Assembly (NCBI GenBank): GCA_016865855.1
Contig: VGNX01000004.1
Span: forward strand, 18,890 to 82,889
Source: Chloroflexota bacterium
GTDB lineage: Bacteria; Chloroflexota; Dehalococcoidia; GIF9; UBA5629
Direction: 5' to 3'
DNA length: 64,000 nucleotides
Part shown: positions 28,099 to 36,416 of the stretch, piece after piece
Numbering within the stretch: position 1 is the first letter of the stretch
How the letters are laid out: the number at the start of each line of letters is the position of its first letter
Program-made: the position numbers and the translations under genes
The notes under the pieces: model-generated
Database searches by the model: none
Told to the model about the DNA's origin: nothing
Seen by the model: only the letters and a program-made list of their open reading frames with translations

Positions 28099-28192
28099 GT
28101 CATTCTGAGGGAGCAAGGCGACCGAAGAATCTAGCTCAGGCCGAACTCTGTGAAGCAGAGGGCCTAGATTCTTCGCTTCGCTCAGAATGACA
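28099..28192. repeat. Family B inverted repeat (clean copy)
   Basis: TGTCATTCTGAGGGAGCAAG at the left and CTTCGCTTCGCTCAGAATGA CA at the right form long complementary arms with an inner CTAGCTCAGG...CCTAGATTC pairing. No family A insert is present, which makes it the simplest example of the element in this window. Confidence 0.8.
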
Positions 28193-28270
28193 TTCAGGTC
28201 CTTACTAGACATTTTCAGCGTAATAGACTTTTTCGAAGTCCAGATATATACTTATTGCGGAGGTATTTAG

Positions 28271-28537
28271 ATGCAGTCCAGTCTCATTGGAAAGGTTGAG
28301 AAGGCCAAGCGCTATGCCCAAGAACCCGACCGTGTTACCCTTTCAGAATTCTCCGCAGATTTTCGCGGTGAGCATAACAGCTATACTGTAACTTATAAAT
28401 GTAATAAATGGCACTGCACCTGTCATTTCTTCTCTCAATGGGAGACTTGCAGCCATACAATGGCATTACAGCGGCTTTTCGCAGGAGTATTACCTAAGGA
28501 GGCAGTTGCTCCTCCTGCTGCTGACCTCACCGGCTGA
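28271..28537 (+). CDS. Small SWIM zinc-finger protein
   Basis: The 88-residue protein carries a SWIM motif, CTC then CSH (WHCTCHFFSQWETCSHTMAL at about 53-72), spaced as CxCx(n)CxH. SWIM domains bind DNA or protein. In prokaryotes they usually belong to larger proteins (SNF2, MuDR-like), but here the domain is almost alone. A GGAGG ribosome site precedes the ATG. Its 3' end overlaps the convergent folC gene by 11 bases. No partner is evident. Confidence 0.75.
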   Translation: MQSSLIGKVEKAKRYAQEPDRVTLSEFSADFRGEHNSYTVTYKCNKWHCTCHFFSQWETCSHTMALQRLFAGVLPKEAVAPPAADLTG

Positions 28538-29867
28538 CATCTGCCGCCATTGCCCTAGTGACGTAATCTATTGCCTCAGCTACAACAAAGAGGGAACCTG
28601 TAATCAGGATAAGGTCTGTCTTTTGAGCTACAGCCAGAGCCTGAGATAAAGCCTTAGAAACATTTTCAATTATATCTACTTTAATGTCCAGCTTGGCAAA
28701 CTCCTCGACCAGTACCGATATAGAGGCTGCCCTGGGATGAGAAGAGCTGGTAACGATAACGGTGTCAGCGAGAGATTTGAGTTCTCGTGCCATCCCGAGA
28801 ATATCTTTATCGCACGAGGTGCCAAAGATAACAAAGCACTTATCAAAGTGGAAGAGATTCTTTATAGCTTCTACCAATTTTCTCATTGAATAAGCATTGT
28901 GAGCTCCATCAACGACCACCATCGGCTCACGGCTCAAAATCTGAAGCCTGCCCGGCCAGCTTACTTGGCTGAATCCCTGGGCCATGTTTTTGGCTGAGAT
29001 CTTTGCTCCTAGGCAAACTAAGGCTTCTAAAGCGGCTAAAGCTGTAGCTGCGTTCTCCAGTTGATGGTCTCCGAGCAGAGGAATGGCCAAGTGGTAATTT
29101 CCGGTTTTGCCTTGAACTGTCAAGGCTTGTAGATGTAAGTCCCCACCTGTTTTTTGCCAAGTGATGTCTTTGCCGGCTTGAATTAATCTTGCGCCTTGTT
29201 GTTGGCAGACCTGCCTAATTACTTTAGCCGCTTCGTCAACTTGTGGAGAACTGACTACAATGCATCCGGGCTTAATTATGCCCGCCTTCTCGGCAGCTAT
29301 CTTGGCAACGGTGTCACCCAGAATCTCGGTGTGGTCGAGGCTAATTGAGGTAATGACGCAGACGTCAGCTTTGGCTACATTGGTGGCATCGAGCCTGCCC
29401 CCCAAGCCTACCTCAAGCACCTGGAAATCCACCTGGCTGTTTTTAAAATAAGCAAAGACGATGGCTGTCAATATCTCGAATGTGGTCAGTTCACCATAGG
29501 CAGCTTCCTTGTTTACTTTTTCAACAATTGGCTTGAGTTCTGTTACCAAAGCAGCAAAATTAGCCTCGGAAATCATAGTGCTGTTAATTCTGATGCGTTC
29601 TCTCAAACTATGGAGGTGGGGTGAGGTGAATAGCCCTGTCTTGTAGCCGGCGGCGATGAGCACTTGAGAAATCATGGCTGCGGAGCTTCCCTTGCCCTTG
29701 GTGCCGGCTATGTGTACTGTCCTTGTTCCGAGATGGGGGTTGCCTAACGGCTGCAGCAGCCTTTCCATCCGCCTTAAGTCATAATTAGCCGATGTGTAAG
29801 CAATGCCCGGGATTTTCTCGTAGTCAGTGAAACTTAAGATGTAGTCTTCAGCCTGGCGATAGTTCAT
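28527..29867 (-). CDS. folC: Folylpolyglutamate synthase / dihydrofolate synthase
   Basis: The ~446-residue Mur-ligase-family enzyme has the P-loop GTKGKGSSAAMI near 55, the LEVGLGGRLDATNVA segment and SLDHTEILGDT of the central domain. The C-terminal ligase domain has VVDGAHNAYSMRKL. It adds glutamate to dihydropteroate and folates, in the same pathway as pabA-pabB at the left end. I prefer the ATG at 29867 (MNYRQAEDYILSF) over a TTG nine codons upstream because it matches the family N-terminus. Neither has a strong ribosome site. Confidence 0.93.
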   Translation of the reverse strand: MNYRQAEDYILSFTDYEKIPGIAYTSANYDLRRMERLLQPLGNPHLGTRTVHIAGTKGKGSSAAMISQVLIAAGYKTGLFTSPHLHSLRERIRINSTMISEANFAALVTELKPIVEKVNKEAAYGELTTFEILTAIVFAYFKNSQVDFQVLEVGLGGRLDATNVAKADVCVITSISLDHTEILGDTVAKIAAEKAGIIKPGCIVVSSPQVDEAAKVIRQVCQQQGARLIQAGKDITWQKTGGDLHLQALTVQGKTGNYHLAIPLLGDHQLENAATALAALEALVCLGAKISAKNMAQGFSQVSWPGRLQILSREPMVVVDGAHNAYSMRKLVEAIKNLFHFDKCFVIFGTSCDKDILGMARELKSLADTVIVTSSSHPRAASISVLVEEFAKLDIKVDIIENVSKALSQALAVAQKTDLILITGSLFVVAEAIDYVTRAMAADVSR

Positions 29868-30123
29868 TTGAAGTCTTATTATATCACCAGCCAAGTAGCA
29901 ACGCGTAGTGCTAGACTTTAGCCTCGCCGAGCCCCTGCCAGTGATTCTTTAAGGTCACTCGAATTAGCCATCTTTGGCGTGTGTTAACCAAGAACAGTGA
30001 AGTGCTATTTGCTGCTGTGGCTGGTGTTCCTTAAACAAGGCGTCCGGTGCCTCCATTGCTAACTGCACAAGCCGTCAGTTAGTATGTTGTTACGTTACGA
30101 ATCCTTAGGTATGCAGCATCCAG

Positions 30124-30603
30124 TTACGACACTGCGGTGGGAGCTGATACTGAAGAGCCAGTCTTTCTTGAAAGCCGTGAAGAGGTAAGAAATAGTACAC
30201 CAGAGATAAGGAAGGGTAAGGCAGGTGCCCAAAAGATGGGGCTGCTCCACCAACCCTTTCCTATATACCATGCAAAAACCCAGTAGTATAATGGACTGAG
30301 GCCTACACAAGCCCAGTATAGGGATAAGTTAAGACTTATTAGGACATAAGCTAGAATTAGCAGTAAGCCCCCAATTCTTTCTCGCCACCAAGATGTAATA
30401 AAACCACCCACTGCGATTATAACAGGCATAATTACAAAAAGGAAATCTCCTGTGTCTAACTTGAATCCCCCATCTTGAATTAACATAATAGCAATAGCAT
30501 CACCAGCTACCATTATAAAGGAGAATGCTGTAATAACTAACCCAATTACTCGTGCTGCCCACCTTATTCCTTTCGCTATACCGTTACGGTTAGTCCGTGA
30601 CAT
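30124..30603 (-). CDS. Hypothetical integral membrane protein
   Basis: The ~159-residue protein has four to five predicted membrane helices: VIGLVITAFSFIMVAGDAIA, FLFVIMPVIIAVGGFI, GLLLILAYVLISLNLSLYWA, LYYWVFAWYIG and FWAPALPFLISGVLFL. It has a basic N-terminus. I chose the ATG at 30603, which has AGGA 7 bases before it; two further in-frame starts lie upstream. No family is recognised. It sits alone between folC and the hicBA pair, with gaps of about 250 and 200 bases that hold only a decayed family A copy (about 29889-29920). Confidence 0.6.
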   Translation of the reverse strand: MSRTNRNGIAKGIRWAARVIGLVITAFSFIMVAGDAIAIMLIQDGGFKLDTGDFLFVIMPVIIAVGGFITSWWRERIGGLLLILAYVLISLNLSLYWACVGLSPLYYWVFAWYIGKGWWSSPIFWAPALPFLISGVLFLTSSRLSRKTGSSVSAPTAVS

Positions 30604-30825
30604 TGGTTTCCTCATTACAGCAAGCCACAATCCCCTTTAGACTGGCTTTTGTATATTGTAGCAGCTTGACCCTTCATCGCCAAACTCTTGTTTCCCTGTG
30701 CAACAGCAACCAATAACTATCCGTGCGGTTATTACAACTCCTAGCCTGTTAGTTTTTACATGCGTGTCAATTAACAAATAGCCAGATTGTTACTCGACTT
30801 GTTGCCTCTTGCAATGTGAAAATTT

Positions 30826-31023
30826 TCAAGCCCGCATTTTAGGGAGCGGGATATCCAGCTGCCGACATATCTTTCTGGCTAGGATAATTTCTATGTCCCG
30901 ATGACGGGGGACGGTGGCAAGATGCCCGTTCTCTGGATTTAGGAAAGCTGAATGTTTGGCGCCCTCTCGGTGGAGGATACATCCTTCTTTTCTGAGGTGA
31001 TTGAGGAGGTCACGGCGTTTCAC
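30826..31023 (-). CDS. hicA: HicA-type mRNA interferase toxin
   Basis: This 65-residue HicA/YcfA-like protein has a double-stranded-RNA-binding-like fold: MKRRDLLNHLRKEGC, then the catalytic histidine His24 in GAKHSAF, and a PRHRDIEIILARKICRQL C-terminal helix. HicA cleaves mRNA when not held by HicB. It lies 4 bases downstream of hicB. In the classic order hicA comes first; here the antitoxin is first. Whether it is active cannot be told from sequence, but the key histidine is present. Confidence 0.88.
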   Translation of the reverse strand: MKRRDLLNHLRKEGCILHREGAKHSAFLNPENGHLATVPRHRDIEIILARKICRQLDIPLPKMRA

Positions 31024-31027
31024 AAGG

Positions 31028-31246
31028 TTATACCTGAACCTGAATCTTTCTCTTCAGGATTTTTCCAGCTATACCTTTGCTCCTTAGTTCATGCTGGCTT
31101 TCCAGTATAAGTTGGACCGCCTCTTTTAGATTTTCTTGGACTTCTTTGATTGTCCTTCCTTGGCTAAAAGCTCCCGGAACTGCCTCTACCCATCCAATGT
31201 ACCACCTGTCACGCTTCTCAATGGTAGCTTCAAATGTCCGTTCCAT
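31028..31246 (-). CDS. hicB: HicB-type antitoxin
   Basis: This 72-residue HicB-like protein has a degenerate RNase-H-like fold: YIGWVEAVPGAFSQGRTIKEVQENLKEAVQLILES is the family signature. It consists of this domain only, without a C-terminal RHH or HTH DNA-binding domain. AGGAGGT stands just upstream of the ATG. It is expected to bind and neutralise the HicA toxin encoded next. The pair is isolated, which fits acquired toxin-antitoxin modules. Confidence 0.88.
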   Translation of the reverse strand: MERTFEATIEKRDRWYIGWVEAVPGAFSQGRTIKEVQENLKEAVQLILESQHELRSKGIAGKILKRKIQVQV

Positions 31247-31365
31247 CCACGACCTCCTTGTTTGTAAGATTATATAGCGGCCAGAGATGTAAAGTCTACC
31301 TTTCCCTTGTTACTAAAGGGCAAAGCCTCCAAATATCTCAGGTTGTAAAACGGGATTACGGCGGC

Positions 31366-31395
31366 TTGGATACCTTGACTTCTTTAAGTTATAAT
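31366..31395 (+). promoter_or_regulatory. Probable promoter of pyrF, close to the start codon
   Basis: TTGGAT at 31366 and a perfect TATAAT at 31390-31395 are separated by 18 bases. The expected transcript start (about 31402) lies only about 10 bases before the GTG start of pyrF, and no Shine-Dalgarno fits in between. Confidence 0.55.
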
Positions 31396-31411
31396 TTGGC
31401 TTGAGTACAAC

Positions 31412-32218
31412 GTGAATTTTACCGATAAGCTTCTGGCGGCTAGACGTCGAAATAAGAGTCTGCTTTGTGTTGGGCTTGACCCAGACCCTGGGCTGATGCC
31501 CAAAGTAAGCCTTCTGGAGTTTAATAAGGCTATCGTTGATGCTACCGCCGACCTGGTATGTGCTTATAAGCCCAATCTGGCTTTCTATGAAGCGTTAGGT
31601 ATCGACGGGCTTAAGCTTTTACAGAAGACAATTGAGCATATACCTGCCAATATTCCCATCATCGGCGATGGTAAGCGAGGTGATATCGGCAACACAACTA
31701 AAGCCTACGCTAAAGCCCTTTTTGTAACATTTGGCTTCGATGCCGCTACGGTCAGCCCTTACCTCGGTTTTGATTCAGTTGAACCGTTCATCGAATATAA
31801 GGATAAGGGGGTTTTTATCCTGTGCCGGACGTCTAACCCCGGGGCGGTGGATTTTCAGAACTTGGTTAACGCTCAAGGTATACCGCTATATGAGGCAGTA
31901 GCTCGGAAAGCCAAAGAGTGGAATATCCAGGGCAATATTGGTTTGGTGGTCGGGGCTACTTATCCTGATGAGTTGAAAGCTATTCGAAAGCTGTGTCCAG
32001 AGATGCCGCTTCTTATCCCGGGCATAGGGGCGCAGGGTGGTGACCTGGCTTCGGCGGTCAAATATGGGATTGACGTCCAAGGAGAAAAAGCGATTATCGC
32101 TGTCTCACGGCAAATTCTTTATGCTTCTCAAGGAAAAGACTTTGCTCAAGCTGCCCGGCATAGTGCACAAGAGCTGCGTGATAATATCAATAAATTAGTT
32201 AGCCAGATTATCCGCTAA
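31412..32218 (+). CDS. pyrF: Orotidine 5'-phosphate decarboxylase
   Basis: This 268-residue OMP decarboxylase is of the longer type 2 subfamily, with LCVGLDPDPGLMP near 19 and the catalytic DGKRGDIGNT near 85 (Lys and Asp of the charge network). VVGATYPDELKAIRKLCP and LIPGIGAQGGD complete the barrel. It performs the last step of UMP synthesis. It starts at GTG without a ribosome site, very near the promoter. No other pyr genes are adjacent; DUF951 follows 5 bases later. Confidence 0.95.
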   Translation: MNFTDKLLAARRRNKSLLCVGLDPDPGLMPKVSLLEFNKAIVDATADLVCAYKPNLAFYEALGIDGLKLLQKTIEHIPANIPIIGDGKRGDIGNTTKAYAKALFVTFGFDAATVSPYLGFDSVEPFIEYKDKGVFILCRTSNPGAVDFQNLVNAQGIPLYEAVARKAKEWNIQGNIGLVVGATYPDELKAIRKLCPEMPLLIPGIGAQGGDLASAVKYGIDVQGEKAIIAVSRQILYASQGKDFAQAARHSAQELRDNINKLVSQIIR

Positions 32219-32223
32219 GAGGT

Positions 32224-32442
32224 ATGGAAATAGAGTTCGGCGATGTGGTCCGCTTACGGAAAAAGCATCCTTGTGGGGGTGATGAATGGCAGGTGGTGAG
32301 GGTGGGGGCTGATATTCGGATAAAGTGCCTAAAGTGCCAGAGGCAGGTTCTTCTGGAACGAGCAACCTTTGAGCGCCGAATGAAAGCCTTGGTCTCAAGA
32401 GGTCAGCCGGCAACTGAAGCCAATGCTGAGCCTGCTATCTAA
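32224..32442 (+). CDS. DUF951 family protein
   Basis: The 72-residue protein matches the DUF951 pattern: GDVVRLRKKHPCGGDEWQVVRVGADIRIKCLKCQRQVLL. Three cysteines (PCGG, CLKC) could bind zinc. The family is widespread in Firmicutes and Chloroflexota, is often near ychF or translation genes, and is of unknown function; an RNA-binding role has been suggested from its SH3-like fold. It lies 5 bases after pyrF and is probably co-transcribed. Confidence 0.85.
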   Translation: MEIEFGDVVRLRKKHPCGGDEWQVVRVGADIRIKCLKCQRQVLLERATFERRMKALVSRGQPATEANAEPAI

Positions 32443-32583
32443 AGGTTTTTTGTTTTTTGCATATTGTTGTGATAGAATCAATTTATAAGGTAAAAAATTT
32501 ATTCTTGGAGAACTAATTTACCGAGTTGGATGTTGGATCTATCGGGCGTTTAGTTAATTTTGAATTTCAAGAAGGAGGACATC

Positions 32584-33066
32584 ATGCCAGAAGTTTCAGA
32601 TATAGACCGGGACTACAACTTGTGGGTTTTGCTGCATCAGGTGAGCGACATAATATTCAACGCCAGGGAAGAGGAACTGCGGCAATATAACCTTCCAGCC
32701 ACACAGGCTGAGGTTCTGTTTGTTATTAAGGCTATCGGTGATAAGGTGACCCCGGCCCAGATATCACGGATGATATTCCGACGTCCTCACTCGGTTTCTG
32801 GCATTTTAGACAGGATGACAAAGGCCGGACTCGTGAAGAAAACCAAGGACTTGCACAGGAGGAACTTAGTAAGGGTCACCGTGACCGCGAAAGGGCAGCA
32901 AGCTTATAAACAGGCCCTGAAAAGGAAGTCCGTTCAGAAGATAATGTCTTCCCTTTCTGAAGGCGAGCGCCAGAAACTGAAGTCCCTCTTGGAAACATTG
33001 CGGAATAAGGGTCTTAAGGAACTTGGGATTGACCCTAAGAAGCTACCATCCCCGAAGTTTGTGTGA
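32584..33066 (+). CDS. MarR-family transcriptional regulator
   Basis: The ~160-residue winged-helix protein has AEVLFVIKAIGDKVTPAQISRMIFRRPHSVSGILDRMTKAGLV (HTH, about 42-85) and the wing DLHRRNLVRVTVTAKGQQAY, flanked by dimerisation helices. The ATG at 32584 follows AAGGAGGAC with ideal spacing; an in-frame ATG-like start 8 codons upstream is less likely. Ligand and target are unknown. Flanking genes (DUF951, dinB) do not reveal its regulon. Confidence 0.87.
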   Translation: MPEVSDIDRDYNLWVLLHQVSDIIFNAREEELRQYNLPATQAEVLFVIKAIGDKVTPAQISRMIFRRPHSVSGILDRMTKAGLVKKTKDLHRRNLVRVTVTAKGQQAYKQALKRKSVQKIMSSLSEGERQKLKSLLETLRNKGLKELGIDPKKLPSPKFV

Positions 33067-33094
33067 GACCCGAAAAACTTAGTTAGTCTGGCTT

Positions 33095-33122
33095 TGTAGT
33101 GCGAGGCTGAAGCCTCGCACTA
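33095..33122. repeat. Half copy of family A repeat
   Basis: TGTAGTGCGAGGCTGAAGCC continues into TCGCACTA, forming one hairpin as in the half copy at 18924. It lies between the MarR gene and the dinB promoter. Confidence 0.6.
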
Positions 33123-33144
33123 ATCTTTTACATTGAGGTTTTCC

Positions 33145-33173
33145 TTGTCAGCTTTCCGCCTCTGGTCTATAAT
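33145..33173 (+). promoter_or_regulatory. Strong promoter of dinB giving a very short leader
   Basis: TTGTCA (33145-33150) and TATAAT (33168-33173) are spaced by 17 bases. Transcription should start near 33180, only a few bases before the family-like start GTG at 33185. The -10 box itself overlaps an in-frame TTG at 33173, which therefore cannot be the start of translation from this promoter. Confidence 0.65.
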
Positions 33174-33184
33174 TGGTGTTGAAC

Positions 33185-34402
33185 GTGAATCGTTGCATTT
33201 TGCATATTGACCTGGATGCTTTCTTTGTTTCCGTAGAGCAAGTACTGGCTCCAGACTTGCGTAGTAAGCCGGTAGTAGTTGGCGGGCGGCCTGACCGCCG
33301 TGGTGTGGTAGCCTCAGCTTCTTACGAAGCCCGTGTTTTCGGCATTCGGGCTGGCATGCCTCTGGCCCAGGCTTATTGTCTCTGCCCTAAGGCAATTTTT
33401 CTTCAGGGTAGCTTTCCTGCCTATCGCGATGCATCGGGAAGATTTATGGAGATTCTGGCTGATTTTTCGCCTTGCTTGGAGCCAGCAGGACTGGACGAGG
33501 CTTATCTTGATGTTACCGGCTGTGAAGCTTATGGTACCCCACGTCAGCTAGCATTGCGCATAAAGGAGCGTGTCAAGAAGGAGCTTAAGCTGATTGCTTC
33601 GGTGGGTGTGGCCAGTTGTAAAGTGGTGGCTAAGATTGCTTCTGACTTAGGTAAGCCAGATGGCCTGGTTGAAGTGGCTGCAGGACAAGAAAAGGACTTC
33701 TTAGTGCCATTGCCTGCAGCCAGCTTACCTGGCGTTGGTAAAAAAACAGAACAGGCATTGAAGGCGATAGGCATAAGTACTATCGGCCAATTGGCAACCT
33801 TGTCACCTGAAGCAATCAATAATCGTTTTGGTGCTGCTGGAGTGATGATTCATCATTATGCCAATGGCATAGATAACCGGGAAGTGGAACCGCCCGGCGA
33901 GGCTAAATCTATTAGCCGAGAAACCACTTTTGCTGAAGATACCTTGGATCGAGCCTTTCTTCAAGCTATCCTGCGTTATCTCTGTGAGAGAGTCGGTGCT
34001 GAGCTGCGCCAAGAGAGCAAACATGCCAGAACTATAACCTTAAAATTGAGATATGCTGATTTTGAAACCATTACCCGTCGTATTAGTTCGAAAGAAGTTA
34101 CAGACGCGGATGAAGTCATCTTTGCTGGAGCAGTTAAGTTGCTTGAGCAAGCTCTGGCTAGAAAGCGGAAACTGGTGCGACTTATTGGCGTTGGAGTATC
34201 AAACTTGGTCAGTTATGGCAAGCAACTTTATTTGCTTGATTCTGGGTCGCAGCGACTGTGGCATCTAGATAAGGCTATCGACCGTATCCGCAAAAAATAT
34301 GGCTTTACCGCCATTCAAACTGGACGCACCTTATTACTTAAGGACATTTTTGCTAGCCGCGAAGGTGATTACATATTGGAGACCCCATCGCTTTCCCGTT
34401 AA
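33185..34402 (+). CDS. dinB: DNA polymerase IV (Y-family translesion polymerase)
   Basis: The ~405-residue protein has catalytic ILHIDLDAFFVSVEQ at the N-terminus and the second metal site with SLEPAGLDEAYLDVTG near 95. The thumb helix-hairpin-helix LPGVGKKTEQALKAIGI follows, then the little-finger domain. DinB copies damaged DNA. I chose GTG 33185 (MNRCILHIDLDAF), which equals the usual family start and lies just downstream of the predicted transcript start; three further upstream in-frame starts are excluded by the promoter. No ribosome site is present, so the mRNA is probably leaderless or nearly so. There is no beta-clamp motif that I can assign with certainty. Confidence 0.95.
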   Translation: MNRCILHIDLDAFFVSVEQVLAPDLRSKPVVVGGRPDRRGVVASASYEARVFGIRAGMPLAQAYCLCPKAIFLQGSFPAYRDASGRFMEILADFSPCLEPAGLDEAYLDVTGCEAYGTPRQLALRIKERVKKELKLIASVGVASCKVVAKIASDLGKPDGLVEVAAGQEKDFLVPLPAASLPGVGKKTEQALKAIGISTIGQLATLSPEAINNRFGAAGVMIHHYANGIDNREVEPPGEAKSISRETTFAEDTLDRAFLQAILRYLCERVGAELRQESKHARTITLKLRYADFETITRRISSKEVTDADEVIFAGAVKLLEQALARKRKLVRLIGVGVSNLVSYGKQLYLLDSGSQRLWHLDKAIDRIRKKYGFTAIQTGRTLLLKDIFASREGDYILETPSLSR

Positions 34403-34424
34403 GCTTATTTTTATCAATCCTACT

Positions 34425-34501
34425 TGTCATTGCGAGCGAAGCGAAGCAATCCCAGCGTCTCGCTCTTAGATTGCTTCAGCGCTGCGCGCTTCGCAATGAC
34501 A
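34425..34501. repeat. Inverted repeat related to family B
   Basis: TGTCATTGCGAGCGAAGCGA mirrors GCGCGCTTCGCAATGACA, with AGCAATC...GATTGCT pairing inside. It is a variant of family B with GCGAGCGAAGC in place of CTGAGGGAGC. It occupies most of the dinB-ilvE gap. Confidence 0.78.
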
Positions 34502-34599
34502 GGGAAGTGAGTAGTATTAAGCTTGTTTTTATCAGGGGTCAAGGTTATAATTAAACCTAACTTTTTCATATTGAAATTTGGAGAAAAAGGAGGGTAGAG

Positions 34600-35541
34600 A
34601 TGCCCCCATATGCTTATTTTCGCAAGCAGTTTGTGCCCCTTGCCGAAGCCAAAATTGGTATTCTAACCCATGCTCTGCATTATGGTACCGCTTGTTTTGA
34701 GGGCATTCGCGGCAACTGGAATGATGAGCAAGAGCAATTGTTTTTGTTCCGTGTTAAAGACCATTATGAGCGGATGCTTAAAGGCTGTCGCATTTTGAAG
34801 ATAAACCTCCCTTATTCGGCTGACGAGATGTGCCAGTTAACCGTGAAGCTGGTGGAAAAGAGCGGCTACCGTGAAGACGTCTATATCCGCCCCTTGGCTT
34901 ACAAGAGTTCTGAAGCTATCGGAGTTCGCCTGCACAATTTAGACGATGATTTTTTTATCATAGTCGCCACATTGCCTGCTTATCTTGATGCTGAGGAAGG
35001 GGTTCGCTGCTGTACCTCTTCCTGGAGGCGCGTTGATGATACTATGATTCCAGCTAGGGGCAAGATCACCGGAATTTACGTGAACAGTGCTCTGGCTAAG
35101 ACCGAGGCCAACGAGCTAGGTTTTGATGAGGCAATTTTATTGAACCATGATGGCCATGTCTCTGAGGGCAGCGGTGAGAATATCTTCCTTGTCCTGGGTG
35201 GTAAGCTGGTAACGCCGCAAAGCTCCGATAATATCCTGATGGGCATTACTCGAGATACTGTTATGCAATTGGCTCGGAATGAGATGGGCATAGAGACTGC
35301 AGAAAGGTCGGTTGACCGCAGCGAGCTCTATGTTGCTGATGAGGCATTTTTTACTGGTACTGCCGCTCACGTAAGTCCTATCCTGGAAATTGACCATCGC
35401 CGGATAGGCAACGGTGAGATAGGGAAGGTGACCAAAGAATTACAGCGCCTCTATTTTGAGGTGATAAAGGGTAAAAATCCTAAATATCTCCATTGGTGCA
35501 CTCCGGCATATTCTAAACTGGTAAAGACCAGACAGAGTTAA
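34600..35541 (+). CDS. ilvE: Branched-chain amino acid aminotransferase
   Basis: This 313-residue class IV PLP aminotransferase has YGTACFEGIRGNW near 28 and the PLP lysine Lys155 in ARGKITGIYVNSALAK. GHVSEGSGENIFLV and TGTAAHVSPI near the C-terminus are also present. It transfers the amino group between branched-chain 2-oxo acids and glutamate. The ATG follows AAAGGAGGGTAGAG. It stands alone with no ilv operon in view. A D-amino-acid transaminase or aminodeoxychorismate lyase role is less likely given the length and motifs. Confidence 0.93.
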   Translation: MPPYAYFRKQFVPLAEAKIGILTHALHYGTACFEGIRGNWNDEQEQLFLFRVKDHYERMLKGCRILKINLPYSADEMCQLTVKLVEKSGYREDVYIRPLAYKSSEAIGVRLHNLDDDFFIIVATLPAYLDAEEGVRCCTSSWRRVDDTMIPARGKITGIYVNSALAKTEANELGFDEAILLNHDGHVSEGSGENIFLVLGGKLVTPQSSDNILMGITRDTVMQLARNEMGIETAERSVDRSELYVADEAFFTGTAAHVSPILEIDHRRIGNGEIGKVTKELQRLYFEVIKGKNPKYLHWCTPAYSKLVKTRQS

Positions 35542-35702
35542 CCTCGAGGGTTGCCAAATCGTACCGCCAATCTGACTGCAATCTTCGGCTATCTGCTGGT
35601 TTTATCCGCGGGCTTATAGAGACTGTCCGAAAACTCTAACTAGCAATCTGTCTCTCCCACTTTGCGGGAAAAATTATAGCTCATTGGTGATACACATTAA
35701 AC

Positions 35703-35757
35703 ATGTAGCCCCGAGGCTTTAGCCTCGGGAGCCCGACCCTAAAGGGTCGGGACTACA
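35703..35757. repeat. Family A double-hairpin repeat
   Basis: ATGTAGCCCCGAGGCTTTAG...GGGACTACA encloses CCCGAGGCTTTAGCCTCGGG and CCCGACCCTAAAGGGTCGGG. The hairpins are in the opposite order to the copy at 8104, meaning the element is inverted. It lies in the 260-base gap between convergent ilvE and the aldolase gene, which otherwise holds nothing I recognise. Confidence 0.8.
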
Positions 35758-35800
35758 GTTTCGGACAGCCTGTATATTGTTGTATTGGTTGAGAAGGGGG

Positions 35801-36364
35801 CTAACGGAGCTCTATTCGCAGTGCTTTTAGCAGGTAGAGGAGACGGCAACTTTCTTCCAAAGTTGTAGTGTAGTGGTAGGCCTCTTCAAGCAGTTGACCG
35901 GCAGCAAAACTTCCATGACCACGTACCAGGACGATTTTGTGTGTTGTGAGTGCCTCGGCTATTTCTTCCGCGAACTCTCCGGGCTTTACAGTCGTTCCCC
36001 AACCCAGAACCGGCACTCTTGACAGTATTAGACTTCCTTCGACATCGCAAGGAATGATTTCTTGCTCGGAAAAAGACAGGGCAACCGCATGAGCAGGGTG
36101 GGCATGTACTATAGCCGAGGCCGGCGTGCGTTTATAAACGGCACGATGGGCTGCCAGTTCTGTTGAGGCTAGGGGTGTAAACCGGTCATTCTTATTGATC
36201 CTGGTTTCTACGAGGTCATGTTCTTCAAGGCAACCCAGCATGCTGCTCCGATGAGTGATGCATAGGCGTTCTCCCAGTCTAATGCTGAGATTACCACTGT
36301 GAGAGGACACCAGACCTCGGGCACAGAGGTCACGTCCAACAGCCTGAAACTGAGAAACCAGCAT
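35801..36364 (-). CDS. Class II aldolase / adducin family protein (fuculose-phosphate aldolase-like)
   Basis: The 187-residue protein has the class II aldolase/adducin fold. SSHSGNLSIRLGERLCITHRSSMLG is the phosphate-binding region near 20, AIVHAHPAHAVALS (zinc-ligand histidines) near 85, and VRGHGSFAAGQLLEEAYHYT (third histidine) near 147. Family members cleave sugar phosphates such as fuculose- or ribulose-phosphate; the substrate is unknown. It is the last gene of the relA-rpsT-lexA run on the minus strand, with a 52-base gap after lexA. Confidence 0.87.
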   Translation of the reverse strand: MLVSQFQAVGRDLCARGLVSSHSGNLSIRLGERLCITHRSSMLGCLEEHDLVETRINKNDRFTPLASTELAAHRAVYKRTPASAIVHAHPAHAVALSFSEQEIIPCDVEGSLILSRVPVLGWGTTVKPGEFAEEIAEALTTHKIVLVRGHGSFAAGQLLEEAYHYTTTLEESCRLLYLLKALRIELR

Positions 36365-36416
36365 CTATCTTACTTTTACACTAATTTTGTGCTGAAAGTC
36401 AAACTGAAGATTTCCA

